The notes below the pieces were generated by a model. It saw only the letters and a list, made by a program, of their open reading frames with translations, did no database searches and was not told the DNA's origin. A program made the position numbers and the translations under genes. Below, piece by piece: positions 18,185-27,022 of a DNA stretch of 64,000 bases. Every line of letters starts with the position of its first letter. Positions within the stretch are counted from its first letter, which is position 1. The stretch comes from an uncultured Pseudovibrio sp. (GTDB lineage: Bacteria > Pseudomonadota > Alphaproteobacteria > Rhizobiales > Stappiaceae), in contig CANMBS010000006.1 of assembly GCA_947496145.1 (NCBI GenBank), positions 62,001 through 126,000 on the forward strand, written 5' to 3'.

Positions 18185-18895
18185 TTAAAGTGGACTAATG
18201 ATATCAAGGATTTGATGTCCAACACTTGGTTGCTGAACCTCTGTCATACGACCACGACCACCATAAGAAACGCGCGCTTCGGCAATCTTGTCGTACTGAA
18301 TTGTATTGCGACCTGTAATATCTTCCGGCCTCACAATTCCAGCCACAGCAAGCACTCGCACCTCATAATTTACGCGAACTTCCTGCTGCCCTGAGATAAT
18401 CAGATTACCGTTTGGCAACACCTTGGTCACAACCGCTGCGATAGAGAGTTCAATCTCCTCACTACGATCAATTGCCCCCTCGCCTTTGCTTCGGGTGCCA
18501 CCTGTTGCCGACATACTGGCACTGGCATCGCCAGCATCAACAGTCGTCCACTTGAATGCTCCCTCTAACCCCGTCGAACGAGAGGAGTTACGTTTACGTT
18601 CGCTGGAGTTGTCAAGCTTAGCCTTATCTTTAATTTTTATTGCAACGGTCAGAACATCACCAACCTGCTTGGCTCTTGGATCTCTGAAGAAATCCTGTTC
18701 ACCATCTGCCCAAAGCCCGTGATAAGCACGAGCACTGCGTTTTGAGTTCTTCGCAGACGTTGCTGGTAAATTTGCTACGTTTGGCCTAAGTCCTTGCCCC
18801 AACGGGGTTAACTGCGGCTCTTGCCCAACCTGCTTAAGGGAGCTACAGCCAGCAAGAACCATTGCAGCCAGAATACAAACTAAACTACGTTTCAT
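18185..18895 (-). CDS. flgH: Flagellar L-ring lipoprotein FlgH
   Basis: FlgH is the outer-membrane L-ring subunit that lets the rod turn in the outer membrane. The 236-residue protein has a lipoprotein signal with lipobox LAGC (Cys at about residue 17). It carries the core motifs GDVLTVAIKIKDKAKLDNSS and NLIISGQQEVRVNYEVRVL, then VRPEDITGRNTIQYDKIAEA near the C-terminus. AGGAG lies seven bases before the ATG. Its start overlaps the motE stop by four bases, the same order as in Sinorhizobium (flgI-motE-flgH-fliL-fliP). Confidence 0.97.
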   Translation of the reverse strand: MKRSLVCILAAMVLAGCSSLKQVGQEPQLTPLGQGLRPNVANLPATSAKNSKRSARAYHGLWADGEQDFFRDPRAKQVGDVLTVAIKIKDKAKLDNSSERKRNSSRSTGLEGAFKWTTVDAGDASASMSATGGTRSKGEGAIDRSEEIELSIAAVVTKVLPNGNLIISGQQEVRVNYEVRVLAVAGIVRPEDITGRNTIQYDKIAEARVSYGGRGRMTEVQQPSVGHQILDIISPL

Positions 18896-19443
18896 TGTAA
18901 GACTCCTGACTTTTCCTTGGCCGCTTTGCGAGCAGTAAGCTCAGCCATGATGTCGGTGAGATAAGCAGCGCGCTCAGATGAGAGCTCAGCCAGAACAGCG
19001 CTGGCTTTTCGCGCTTTCATTTGTAGAAGAATTGAAACTGCGGTCTGATCATCTAAAGAGGTCAGCTGAAGCGCTGCCGCATCGGGGCGCATATTGGCAT
19101 AGATATCAACTACATGTCCCTCCGCTCTTTGCAGTATCTCATCGCGGCGTTTCACCCAACTGCGCAGCTCAGCAATCTTAGCGTCAAGTTCTGAAATTTT
19201 CTCGTTCATTTGACGTTCAACATCAAACAAAGCCCGCATCTGCCAGGCAATACGCGCATCCTTGGCCTCATCTGCTATCGCCTGACAGTAATTTCTGGCC
19301 TGCGCAAGCGCCGCACTGAGGTCTTCCGTAGTTTCAACAGAGGTCTGCGCGTTGACGCCCGTAAGTGGCATACACAGCCCTACAGTTACGATCGCACATT
19401 TTAAGGGAATGAAGTTCTTCTCAAAGAGCTTTAGAAGAGGCAT
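18892..19443 (-). CDS. motE: MotC chaperone MotE
   Basis: MotE is a rhizobial periplasmic protein that acts as a specific chaperone for MotC. The 183-residue form used here starts at the ATG at 19443 and carries a signal peptide ending near GVNAQ. A charged coiled coil follows (about residues 60-115). It ends in a region with MRPDAAALQLTSLDDQTAVS, similar to the MgtE N-terminal-like repeat seen in MotE. Upstream in-frame starts (ATG 19476, GTG 19485) cannot be excluded because none has a strong ribosome-binding site. It lies between flgI and flgH, overlapping flgH by four bases. Confidence 0.88.
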   Translation of the reverse strand: MPLLKLFEKNFIPLKCAIVTVGLCMPLTGVNAQTSVETTEDLSAALAQARNYCQAIADEAKDARIAWQMRALFDVERQMNEKISELDAKIAELRSWVKRRDEILQRAEGHVVDIYANMRPDAAALQLTSLDDQTAVSILLQMKARKASAVLAELSSERAAYLTDIMAELTARKAAKEKSGVLQ

Positions 19444-19521
19444 TACAACTCGGTTCCAATAGGTTTCGCGGTACATTGAAGCCACAAGCTTGCCCGTGGC
19501 TTATCCAATTGCCGTTCAGTC

Positions 19522-20646
19522 TTACTTGACCACCAGAGTTGCTTGTAAAGCACCTGCCTGCTTGATCGCCTGAAGAATTGCTATGATGCCTCGAGGCTTC
19601 AGACCAATGCGGTTTAGCCCCCTTACCAGGGTTTGCAGATCAGTTCCGCCAAGAAGTTGAAGCTGCCCGTCTTCCTGTTCAACATTTATGTCTGTTCGTG
19701 GCACCACTTTGGTTTCGCCCTGCTGAGCAAACGGGGAAGGCTGTGAAACCTCTGGACGTTCGGAAACTCTTACAGTGAGATTGCCATGTGTTACAGCTAC
19801 GGTTGAGATCCTTACGTTCTGCCCGATAACGACGGTACCTGTACGCTCATCAACCACCACACGCGCCGGAGTGTCTGGTTGCACCATTAGCCCTTCAATC
19901 TGAGAAACGAAGCGAACAGAACTCACGCCAGCAGGACGCTGAATTTGAACGGACCGATAATCCAGCTCACTTGCAAGTTTCATCCCATAGCGGTTGATTG
20001 AAAAAGCATTAATCGCATCTGTCACCCGAACCGCAGTTTTGAAGTCTGGGTTTTTAAGTTCCAGAATTAGTTGCGGCATTGAGGTAAAGTAGTCCGGCAG
20101 CGTTTTTTCGATAAGCGCACCATTGGGGACAACACCTGCTGTCGGCACTCCTTGCGTAACGCTTGCAGCATCACCTTCTGCAGCAAAACCTGATACAGAA
20201 ACAGACCCCTGCGCAACCGCATACACATTACCATCCGCCCCCATGAGCGGCGTCACAAGCAACGTCCCGCCCTGAAGCGACTTTGCATCCCCCAGCGATC
20301 CAACGGATACATCTATACGGGCCCCATTTCCGATAAACGGCGGCAGCTCTGAGGTCACTACAACTGCAGCAACATTACGAGAGTTCAAGTTTGCTTCGCG
20401 AACATTTACTCCCATACGTTCAAGCATGGATTGTAAGGATTGCTCCGTAAAGGGTGAGTTACGCATAGTATCACCAGACCCATTCAGGCCAATCACGATA
20501 CCGTAGCCAACCAGCTGATTGGAGCGCATACCTCTCAAATCTGCAATATCTTTGATACGAACCAGCGCAGATGCACTATCTGCAACCATCAGAATTGTCA
20601 GGCAAACAGCACAAAGCGCTCCCAGAGAACGACCTACAAAACGCAC
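19522..20646 (-). CDS. flgI: Flagellar P-ring protein FlgI
   Basis: FlgI forms the periplasmic P ring around the distal rod. The likely start is GTG at 20646: AAGGAG lies nine bases upstream and the start falls just after the flgA stop (374 residues). A longer frame opening at 20679 inside flgA is less likely. A signal peptide ends near SASA. The mature protein begins with the family pattern VRIKDIADLRGMRSNQLVGYG and then has GLNGSGD. It ends with GLNRIGLKPRGIIAILQAI and the terminal ATLVVK. It is exported by Sec and assembled with FlgA help. Confidence 0.96.
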   Translation of the reverse strand: MRFVGRSLGALCAVCLTILMVADSASALVRIKDIADLRGMRSNQLVGYGIVIGLNGSGDTMRNSPFTEQSLQSMLERMGVNVREANLNSRNVAAVVVTSELPPFIGNGARIDVSVGSLGDAKSLQGGTLLVTPLMGADGNVYAVAQGSVSVSGFAAEGDAASVTQGVPTAGVVPNGALIEKTLPDYFTSMPQLILELKNPDFKTAVRVTDAINAFSINRYGMKLASELDYRSVQIQRPAGVSSVRFVSQIEGLMVQPDTPARVVVDERTGTVVIGQNVRISTVAVTHGNLTVRVSERPEVSQPSPFAQQGETKVVPRTDINVEQEDGQLQLLGGTDLQTLVRGLNRIGLKPRGIIAILQAIKQAGALQATLVVK

Positions 20647-20650
20647 GATA

Positions 20651-21133
20651 TTATTCTCCTTCAGCCAGCAAGGAACCATCTTCCTGAACTTTGCCTAATA
20701 CGTTTAAACCTGTATCTGGATTGCGCACCCGAATATTCTGACCAACCGCCCCGGATTCCTGCGCCTCAACAATTGCACGAATTTCAAGACCATCAGCCTT
20801 GAAAAGCAACAAGGCTGATTCACCGCGTTTAATAACGACGGGATCCTGAACTGCATTCATTGGAATGGGTTTACCAGGGAAAAGGGTACGACGCGCTTCC
20901 AAGCCGATAACATCATCAGCACGGCGAACAATGGAGAGGTTTGTTACAGATTTCTTATAAAAACCCTGCTCGCGCAACATTCCTGCATCGATCGTATCCC
21001 CAGGATAGATCATTACAGCAGGAACAGGAAGCTTCACAATTTCACGCGCCACTGTTTCATTTATCGTCATCACGCAAAGTGAAAGAGAGACAACAATTCT
21101 GGCGGCGCGTGTGAAGCATTTAAGAGCACACAT
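20651..21133 (-). CDS. flgA: P-ring assembly chaperone FlgA
   Basis: FlgA is a periplasmic chaperone needed for P-ring formation. The 160-residue product has a signal peptide (about residues 1-29) and the SAF-type fold typical of FlgA: VMIYPGDTIDAGMLRE, then ARRTLFPGKPIPMNAVQDP. The C-terminal part contains GAVGQNIRVRNPDTGLNVLG. It lacks the N-terminal extra domain of the enteric form, as is usual in this class. It is nine bases after flgG and directly precedes flgI, its client. Confidence 0.94.
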   Translation of the reverse strand: MCALKCFTRAARIVVSLSLCVMTINETVAREIVKLPVPAVMIYPGDTIDAGMLREQGFYKKSVTNLSIVRRADDVIGLEARRTLFPGKPIPMNAVQDPVVIKRGESALLLFKADGLEIRAIVEAQESGAVGQNIRVRNPDTGLNVLGKVQEDGSLLAEGE

Positions 21134-21142
21134 TACAGCGAC

Positions 21143-21931
21143 CTAGCGAATGCCTTTAGAGACAGTACCTGCCATATCATCAGCTGCCTGAATGACTTTA
21201 GAATTCATCTCATAGCCGCGCTGCGCGCTGATCAGACTTGTGATTTCTTTCACAGGATCAACATTTGCACTCTCAAGATAGCCCTGACGAATAACGCCGA
21301 ACGCACCCTCTCCTGCAACGCCGGTATTTGGCGCTCCGGAAGCCTCAGTCTCTCTGAAGAGATTACCACCAATCGCCTTCAAACCAGCATCATTCACAAA
21401 ATTGGTGAGACTTAACTGGCCAATACTTGTAGGTGCATTTCCATCCGCATAAGTTGCAAATACTTCACCACTCTCGTTGACCGTAATTTTCACTGCTTCC
21501 TGAGGAATTGTAATACCTGGCTGCACTTCATAACCGTCAAGTGTTACCAGAGCCCCTTCCCCGTTGGTATTGAAAGCGCCAGCTCGGGTATATAACGCCT
21601 CGCCATCAGGGCCGGAAATCTCGAACCAGCCTTCACCATCAATCGCCAGATCAAAGGTGTTATTGGTTTGCGTCAACGCACCTTGAGCATGTAACTTACG
21701 TACCGCTGCCGTCTTAACACCAAGACCCTGCTGAATACCTTCCGGCACAGGCGCTGCACCGCCACGATTGGAGACACCAGCGGCGCGATCCACCTGATAA
21801 AGCAGATCAGAGAACTCTGCCCGCGAGGCCTTATACGCCGTCGTACTCATATTTGCGATATTATTGGAGATAACTTCCAGATTCTTCTGCTGAGCAGACA
21901 TACCTGTCGCAGCGATAGCAAGGGCTTTCAT
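21143..21931 (-). CDS. flgG: Distal rod protein FlgG
   Basis: FlgG builds the distal rod of the basal body. The 262-residue length matches the family (about 260-262). The N-terminal helix carries [20 protein letters not shown] and [10 protein letters not shown]. The core includes [20 protein letters not shown], and the C-terminal helix includes [20 protein letters not shown]. The ATG is preceded by AAAGGA. It lies between fliE and flgA in the rod operon. Confidence 0.97.
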   Translation of the reverse strand: MKALAIAATGMSAQQKNLEVISNNIANMSTTAYKASRAEFSDLLYQVDRAAGVSNRGGAAPVPEGIQQGLGVKTAAVRKLHAQGALTQTNNTFDLAIDGEGWFEISGPDGEALYTRAGAFNTNGEGALVTLDGYEVQPGITIPQEAVKITVNESGEVFATYADGNAPTSIGQLSLTNFVNDAGLKAIGGNLFRETEASGAPNTGVAGEGAFGVIRQGYLESANVDPVKEITSLISAQRGYEMNSKVIQAADDMAGTVSKGIR

Positions 21932-21953
21932 GGAAACAGATCCTTTTAAATAC

Positions 21954-22310
21954 CTAGATGCTCATCCGAGCAAACTCTTGATAGGCTTCAACAACCTTAT
22001 CACGCACAGCAACAGCACTTTTCAGTGAGAGTTCAGCCTTCATCACGGCCTCTACCACACGCTGCGCAGAAACCTCTCCACGAACAGCAGCAACCGAAGT
22101 CGCTTCTGCGGCCTTCAGATCACCCGCAGTCTCACGAACCACCTGTGCCATCGTGTCTGCAAAACCACCTTGAGTGACTTCCGAAGCCTGCACTCCCTGA
22201 GCGCCACCAACAAGATATTGACGAGTACGCACCGTAGATGAGACCTCATCTAACCCACCAGCAAAAGAGGACAGGCGAGACACCGAACTTAACGCCGCTA
22301 CATCCGACAT
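21954..22310 (-). CDS. fliE: MS ring-rod junction protein FliE
   Basis: FliE connects the MS ring to the rod and is the first rod subunit exported. The ATG at 22310 (118 residues) has AGGAG six bases upstream and overlaps the flgC stop as TGATG. The conserved C-terminal half includes FADTMAQVV, then [22 protein letters not shown], ending in MSI as is usual for FliE. The first 35 residues are variable. Confidence 0.95.
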   Translation of the reverse strand: MSDVAALSSVSRLSSFAGGLDEVSSTVRTRQYLVGGAQGVQASEVTQGGFADTMAQVVRETAGDLKAAEATSVAAVRGEVSAQRVVEAVMKAELSLKSAVAVRDKVVEAYQEFARMSI

Positions 22311-22729
22311 CACCTACTCCTCAACAAATCAATCGTACGGGTAATCATTTCTCTGGATTTCACCATCATTTGAAGACCTGCTTCATATGAACGAGAAGCC
22401 TCACGCATATCAGCAAGTTCAATCAAGGTATTCACATTTGGGTATTTCACATTCCCATTCTCATCTGCAGCGGGATGAGAGGGGTCAAATTCAATTCTGT
22501 AATCACCCTTATCTGTGCCGATATTCTTCACTTCGACAAGATTGGCTCCCAACGCACGATCAACCTCACTCTTGAACGTAATCGTTTTGCGCTGATATGG
22601 ATTTGCCCCCGGGGTATCTCCTGTAGACTGCACATTGGCTAAGTTCTCAGAAACAATGCGCATGCGTTGCGACTGCACACGCAGCCCAGAAGACGAAATT
22701 TTCAATGACGCGACAAGCGGATCAATCAT
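22310..22729 (-). CDS. flgC: Proximal rod protein FlgC
   Basis: FlgC is a proximal rod subunit. The ATG at 22729 (139 residues) overlaps the flgB stop as TGATG; an in-frame TTG one codon earlier is unnecessary. The sequence shows [20 protein letters not shown], the rod signature with [20 protein letters not shown], and the C-terminal helix with [20 protein letters not shown]. Its length is normal for the family. Confidence 0.97.
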   Translation of the reverse strand: MIDPLVASLKISSSGLRVQSQRMRIVSENLANVQSTGDTPGANPYQRKTITFKSEVDRALGANLVEVKNIGTDKGDYRIEFDPSHPAADENGNVKYPNVNTLIELADMREASRSYEAGLQMMVKSREMITRTIDLLRSR

Positions 22730-23115
22730 CAAGCATACTTCCCTATACTGGTCTTCATCAGACCATAGAAAGACCCAACGAGCTGAGTATTAAGAGAGTG
22801 CTGCCTAGTAACCTCACCTGACTTAATCAACTCTTGCTCAAGAGAAACAGAATTATCGGAAACAGTAACCTGCCACGCATCTCCGTCATTCACACGAACT
22901 CGGCGGGAACTCACACCACTTTCGCTAATATGCCCGGCCTGCGTTGCTGCCATTTGCATACTAGTCTTATCAAGAATGTCCTTAAAAGGCTCTACATCCT
23001 TACTCGCAAAACCAGGAGTATCAACATTCGCGATATTTTCGGAAATTGTCGACTGCCGCACGGACAACCAAGAATTTTGCCGCGAAACCAAGCTAAAAAG
23101 ATATACCGGCTCCAA
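22729..23115 (-). CDS. flgB: Proximal rod protein FlgB, TTG start
   Basis: FlgB is the most proximal rod subunit. The TTG at 23115 is preferred because the product then begins [20 protein letters not shown], as rhizobial FlgB proteins do. GGAG also lies eight bases upstream. An in-frame GTG at 23124 would add three residues and has no good site. The rod motif reads [19 protein letters not shown], and the C-terminal helix contains [18 protein letters not shown]. It is the first rod gene of the operon running to fliP, after a 160-base gap that is very AT-rich. Confidence 0.95.
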   Translation of the reverse strand: MEPVYLFSLVSRQNSWLSVRQSTISENIANVDTPGFASKDVEPFKDILDKTSMQMAATQAGHISESGVSSRRVRVNDGDAWQVTVSDNSVSLEQELIKSGEVTRQHSLNTQLVGSFYGLMKTSIGKYA

Positions 23116-23275
23116 AAATTCCACTCCACTACAAAAACTGATGAGAGAGATAGCAAATCAATCTTGTCCGTAGCTGGCGATAGCAATAATTCACAGGAAA
23201 TCTGAAATACAAATACCAGGAGGTAAAGAAAATAATTTTAATTTAAAAATTTACATTAATAGATAATTAATAAAC

Positions 23276-23734
23276 TCAAGAATTTCTTAGCGCTTTCTTC
23301 AACGCCAACTCAAGTACTCTTGTATTCTCCTGAGGATCTTGCGATGGTTTATCAAAAGAAATAAACTTCACATCAATTGCAGAATTCAAAGCAAGCAAGA
23401 ATAAATCAAACATAACGCTGACACCACTACCTTCAAATTTCATATGAAGACAAACGGTTACATCGCCCCCCCAATTCAATTCTATTGAAGACGTACCAGC
23501 ATATGAGAGAGCACCTCTATGAAAATATAACTCTGAGGATGACTCCAGCAAATCAATCAGGTTGGCTGTTTCATTGCTAAGAATGTGACGTGCTAGTGAA
23601 GACAGGTCACACATACGCAATTCAGCAGCGATTGGCTTTACTGCATTTGCAATTAATGCCTCGCGCAGTACGTCCTCAGACTTCGCTAACAAGTCATGTT
23701 TCGACAAATCGGTCTTTATTGTCACATCCCCCAT
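23276..23734 (-). CDS. Unrecognised flagellar-locus protein between flhB and flgB
   Basis: I do not recognise this 152-residue protein. It lies 27 bases after flhB in the same orientation and 160 bases before flgB, so it is very likely co-transcribed with flagellar genes. No signal peptide or transmembrane helix is visible. The first 60 residues look helical. The later part alternates hydrophobic and polar residues (YFHRGALSYAG, TSSIELNWGG, VCLHMKFEGSGVSVMFDLFL), suggesting a beta sheet, and a basic helix ends it. The ATG has no strong ribosome-binding site. A cytosolic accessory or chaperone role is possible but unproved. Confidence 0.7.
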   Translation of the reverse strand: MGDVTIKTDLSKHDLLAKSEDVLREALIANAVKPIAAELRMCDLSSLARHILSNETANLIDLLESSSELYFHRGALSYAGTSSIELNWGGDVTVCLHMKFEGSGVSVMFDLFLLALNSAIDVKFISFDKPSQDPQENTRVLELALKKALRNS

Positions 23735-23761
23735 AAGACAATCGCAGGCCGAGCAGAATCG

Positions 23762-24823
23762 TCAGCGTTTGAGATAAACATAAGATATAATCTCAGCGAC
23801 TGCTCTATAATATTCCTCAGGGATACTTTGATCCACTTCAACAGCAGCGAAAAGCGCCCGCGCAAGTTGCCGGTCCTCGACCACCGGTACGTCGTGAATG
23901 TAAGCAAGCTCCTTGATCTTAAGTGCGATGATATCCTGTCCTTTTGCGACAACACGAGGCGCGGCATCGCCATCGCGTTCATAAAATAATGCAACTGCGA
24001 AATGTGTGGGGTTGGCAACCACAACAGTCGCATCCTGCACCGATGACATCATACGCTTGCGGGCCCTGTCCCTTGCTAAAGAGCGCAACCTCGCTTTCAC
24101 AAGCGGGTCCCCTTCCACCTGCTTGTACTCATCCTTAATTTCCTGATGAGACATGCGAAGATTTTTTCGCCACTGGAAACGCGCCAGCACCAAATCGAAC
24201 CCAACGAGGAAAATAGTTGCAACACAAATGCCGGAAAGTAGCGTCATAGCAACTGACAGGATAAGCTGTGGCACCTGACTTGGATCACTATACATGGCTG
24301 TGAGAGCTACGGCTTGTTGTGACTTCAAAACTAGCGCAGCTACGACAATTACCGTAAGGAGTTTGAACAGAGACTTCACAAACTCCATGGCACCATTCAG
24401 ACTAAAAAGGCGACCCAGTCCCTTTTTAAGCGAAATCTTACTCAACTTCGGCTGTATCCTGTCACCAACCAGTCTCGGAGTATTTTGCAAAAAAGAGGAA
24501 GATAAGCCAAAGAAGATCAAAAGTGCTACAATCGGCCCCAGAAACCAGAGCAGCTCAAAAGAAACGGCGGACAAAAGTTTTATAGGTTCGGCAGCACTTA
24601 CAAACCTGATTTCTCCGGGATTATCCAAAAACCACTTAAGAAAGTGCACTAATCCTTGCGCCTTGTCGACTGCCATAAAGGAGAGTACCAGCAACAACGC
24701 TAGCATTGCCGCAAGAATGGAAGCCTCCTTAGAGACAGGGATGTTACCCTTGTCCAAGGCGTCACGAATTTTTCGCTCCGTGGGCTCCTGCGTTTTGCTG
24801 TCGGGATCCTGGTCTTCAGACAT
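23762..24823 (-). CDS. flhB: Flagellar export switch protein FlhB
   Basis: FlhB is the export-gate subunit that switches substrate class from hook to filament. The 353-residue protein begins with the usual charged N-terminus (DPDSKTQEPTERKIRDA, with KGNIPVSKE). It has four transmembrane helices (about residues 30-210) and a cytoplasmic domain with the autocleavage motif Asn-Pro-Thr-His in VVVANPTHFAVALFYER. The switch partner FliK is encoded in the same locus. It follows fliG after 53 bases. Confidence 0.97.
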   Translation of the reverse strand: MSEDQDPDSKTQEPTERKIRDALDKGNIPVSKEASILAAMLALLLVLSFMAVDKAQGLVHFLKWFLDNPGEIRFVSAAEPIKLLSAVSFELLWFLGPIVALLIFFGLSSSFLQNTPRLVGDRIQPKLSKISLKKGLGRLFSLNGAMEFVKSLFKLLTVIVVAALVLKSQQAVALTAMYSDPSQVPQLILSVAMTLLSGICVATIFLVGFDLVLARFQWRKNLRMSHQEIKDEYKQVEGDPLVKARLRSLARDRARKRMMSSVQDATVVVANPTHFAVALFYERDGDAAPRVVAKGQDIIALKIKELAYIHDVPVVEDRQLARALFAAVEVDQSIPEEYYRAVAEIISYVYLKR

Positions 24824-24876
24824 GCAACCTGCCGCTACTCAAGGGTCTTCGGATAATCTACTGGCTCAGTGATGAT

Positions 24877-25908
24877 TTAAACGTAGACCTCTTCTCCACG
24901 TCCAATTTCGAGATCAATCTCACCGGCATTTGCTTTCTCCAGCGCAAGGTCTGTAATTGAGCGACGTGCATCCATTACCTCACGCTGTGTCATAGGTTCG
25001 CCGGATGCCAGGTCGTTCTCAACGATCCTGCGGGCACGAGATGCCATACTTGAAAGGATAGCCTGACGGAACTCTGGCGTTGTTCCTTTAAGTGCGGCTG
25101 TAATAACCTCACTGGTGACATCGTCGAAAATTGCTGTTCTGGTACGCATATCCAGATTTTGAATATCGTCGAAGGTGAAGAGTAGTGCATCAAGCTGCTC
25201 AGCGGATTTAGGCAGAGCTTCACGCAGATTGCTTAGTGTATCTTCGAGATCATCGCGTTCCATCTTATTAAGGATATCAGCCATACGAACGTGGGCATCT
25301 GTACCCACAGTTCTCGCGAAGTTGACCATAAAGTCTTCATGCAGTGTTTTCTGCACCTCTTCCATCACATCTTCAACGATTGGCTTTAGTGTAAGCATGC
25401 GTCGTACGATTTGATTTCTCTTACGACGTGGAATCTGTGAGATCACACGCGCTGCGCCAGTTGCAGAAATCTTAGAGAGTATCACCGCAGCTGTCTGCGG
25501 ATGCTCTTTTTGCAAATAGGTGGATAGCACATGCTCTGAAATTTGCGAGACCTTGTCCCATATGGAGCGCTTTGAGTACCCCATAACGTCAGACATGATC
25601 TCTGCAACCTGATCTTCTGGCAAAATGCCTTTCAGAAGACTCTCTGCCCCCTCAGCCGTACCAAACAGGTTGACACCACCAGAGAACAGCTCGATGAACT
25701 CATCAATCAGTTCATCAAGCTCACTGGCGGGCACTGTCCCCAAATCGGCAGCAGCTCGTATGATCATCCGCATCTCATCATTATCGAAATGCTTCAGAAC
25801 GCGAGTCGCCTTGTCACTCCCCATGGCCAAAAGCAAGGCCGCAGCTTTTTGATGACCATTTTTCTTGGAGATGACACTACCCGTCTCAACAGGGACCATA
25901 CCGTTCAT
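24877..25908 (-). CDS. fliG: Flagellar motor switch protein FliG
   Basis: FliG is the C-ring protein that touches the stator and transmits torque. The 343-residue protein contains KAAALLLAMGSDKATRVLKH near the N-terminus (FliF-binding domain). The middle domain includes EHPQTAAVILSKI, and the C-terminal armadillo part includes LLFTFDDIQNLDMRTRTAIF with the charged torque helix. The length is usual. It lies 50 bases after fliN in the motA-flhB series. Confidence 0.97.
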   Translation of the reverse strand: MNGMVPVETGSVISKKNGHQKAAALLLAMGSDKATRVLKHFDNDEMRMIIRAAADLGTVPASELDELIDEFIELFSGGVNLFGTAEGAESLLKGILPEDQVAEIMSDVMGYSKRSIWDKVSQISEHVLSTYLQKEHPQTAAVILSKISATGAARVISQIPRRKRNQIVRRMLTLKPIVEDVMEEVQKTLHEDFMVNFARTVGTDAHVRMADILNKMERDDLEDTLSNLREALPKSAEQLDALLFTFDDIQNLDMRTRTAIFDDVTSEVITAALKGTTPEFRQAILSSMASRARRIVENDLASGEPMTQREVMDARRSITDLALEKANAGEIDLEIGRGEEVYV

Positions 25909-25958
25909 TCTCTACGCGCCTCAGATACACACATAAAACAAGTTAGGCTTATTCAGGA

Positions 25959-26378
25959 TCAAGCGTAGGAGCCTTTAGCACCCACAATCTCCGTCAGGGA
26001 CACACCGAAACGAGAGTTATCATCTTCAACAACCACGATTTCGCCACGCGCAACAGTTCGTCCGTTCACAACAATGTCAACTGGCTCCCCTACCCGGTGA
26101 TCCAGAGGAATTACCGCACCACGCCCAAGCTTGAGCAAGCTGGCAACCGGCATGGTTGCTGAACCCAAAACGACCTGCATATCGACCGGAATACCAAGCA
26201 CCGCATCAAGATTGCGATCAACATTTTCGTCACTCATGCCCTTTTCGACAGCAGGAGACGCGGCTGGCTGAGCCGTAGCGGCTGGCGCCGCCATATCCAT
26301 ATCCATTTCAGCTTCAGAAGCTGCTGCTTCCCATTGCAGGGCGAGTGCTTCATCACTCATTTCGTTTGAGCTGCTCAT
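25959..26378 (-). CDS. fliN: Flagellar motor switch protein FliN
   Basis: FliN forms the base of the C ring and helps dock the export apparatus. The 139-residue product has a variable Met/Ala/Pro-rich acidic N-terminus (about residues 1-50). It is followed by the SpoA domain with VLGIPVDMQVVLGSATMPVA and LKLGRGAVIPLDHRVGEPVD, then ARGEIVVVEDDNSRFGVSLT. Its start overlaps the preceding membrane protein gene by four bases. Confidence 0.96.
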   Translation of the reverse strand: MSSSNEMSDEALALQWEAAASEAEMDMDMAAPAATAQPAASPAVEKGMSDENVDRNLDAVLGIPVDMQVVLGSATMPVASLLKLGRGAVIPLDHRVGEPVDIVVNGRTVARGEIVVVEDDNSRFGVSLTEIVGAKGSYA

Positions 26379-27022
26379 TGTGGATCATTCTCCTTTTCAG
26401 GGTTTTCTTCGTCCTTCACGTTCACTGATCTAAAAGTGGCGCTTTGACCGAAAGAAACCTTTCGTACCCGGACATTTTGATTATCTATTGCTGAAACAGC
26501 TGTATTTTCAGAGCTTTCAGTTTTGTCTGATGCAGTCGGTTTACCAACATTACCAGCCAACAACAGAGCTGCTGCATTTGCTGCACTCGCAGATGGGGCT
26601 TTCTTCTGTACAGGCTTAGCTGCTTTAACGGGACGACGTCCGCGATCACCACCTGGTCTCATTGGCGCATCCTGCATACTGATACCAACTTCACCAGTTT
26701 TCTTACTCAGCCACTCGATATGTTCCTGAAGGGCCTTCATTTCAGTCTGCGCCTGCAAAATCACCGCAGAAATATCTACAGTGGTCTCTCGAGCTTCATC
26801 GATCCGCTGCCCCAGACTATTCAGGATCTCCTCTCCACGCACACGAATTTCCTGCAAGGACAAACCTACGTTATCCATTGCTTCCGTGGTCTGATCGAAT
26901 ATCTTTTGATATTCCTCATGATACCCGGAGAGCTTTTTAAGCTGCTGGTACATGACAACGACGCGCCAGGTGGTGACCAAAAGGGCAAACAGCAAAAATC
27001 CATCAATTAGATAAGATATCAT
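26375..27022 (-). CDS. Membrane-anchored coiled-coil protein of flagellar locus (DUF6468-like)
   Basis: The 215-residue protein has one N-terminal transmembrane helix (about residues 5-24) and a long charged helix, probably a coiled coil (about residues 25-110). A basic Pro/Ala-rich linker (RPGGDRGRRPVKAAKPVQKK) and a low-complexity tail follow. From memory this fits DUF6468 proteins, found beside fliM/fliN in alphaproteobacterial flagellar loci. The start overlaps the fliM end by 20 bases and the stop overlaps fliN by four, so production is tied to the C-ring genes. Its function is unknown; a membrane-to-C-ring bracket is only a guess. Confidence 0.75.
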   Translation of the reverse strand: MISYLIDGFLLFALLVTTWRVVVMYQQLKKLSGYHEEYQKIFDQTTEAMDNVGLSLQEIRVRGEEILNSLGQRIDEARETTVDISAVILQAQTEMKALQEHIEWLSKKTGEVGISMQDAPMRPGGDRGRRPVKAAKPVQKKAPSASAANAAALLLAGNVGKPTASDKTESSENTAVSAIDNQNVRVRKVSFGQSATFRSVNVKDEENPEKENDPQ

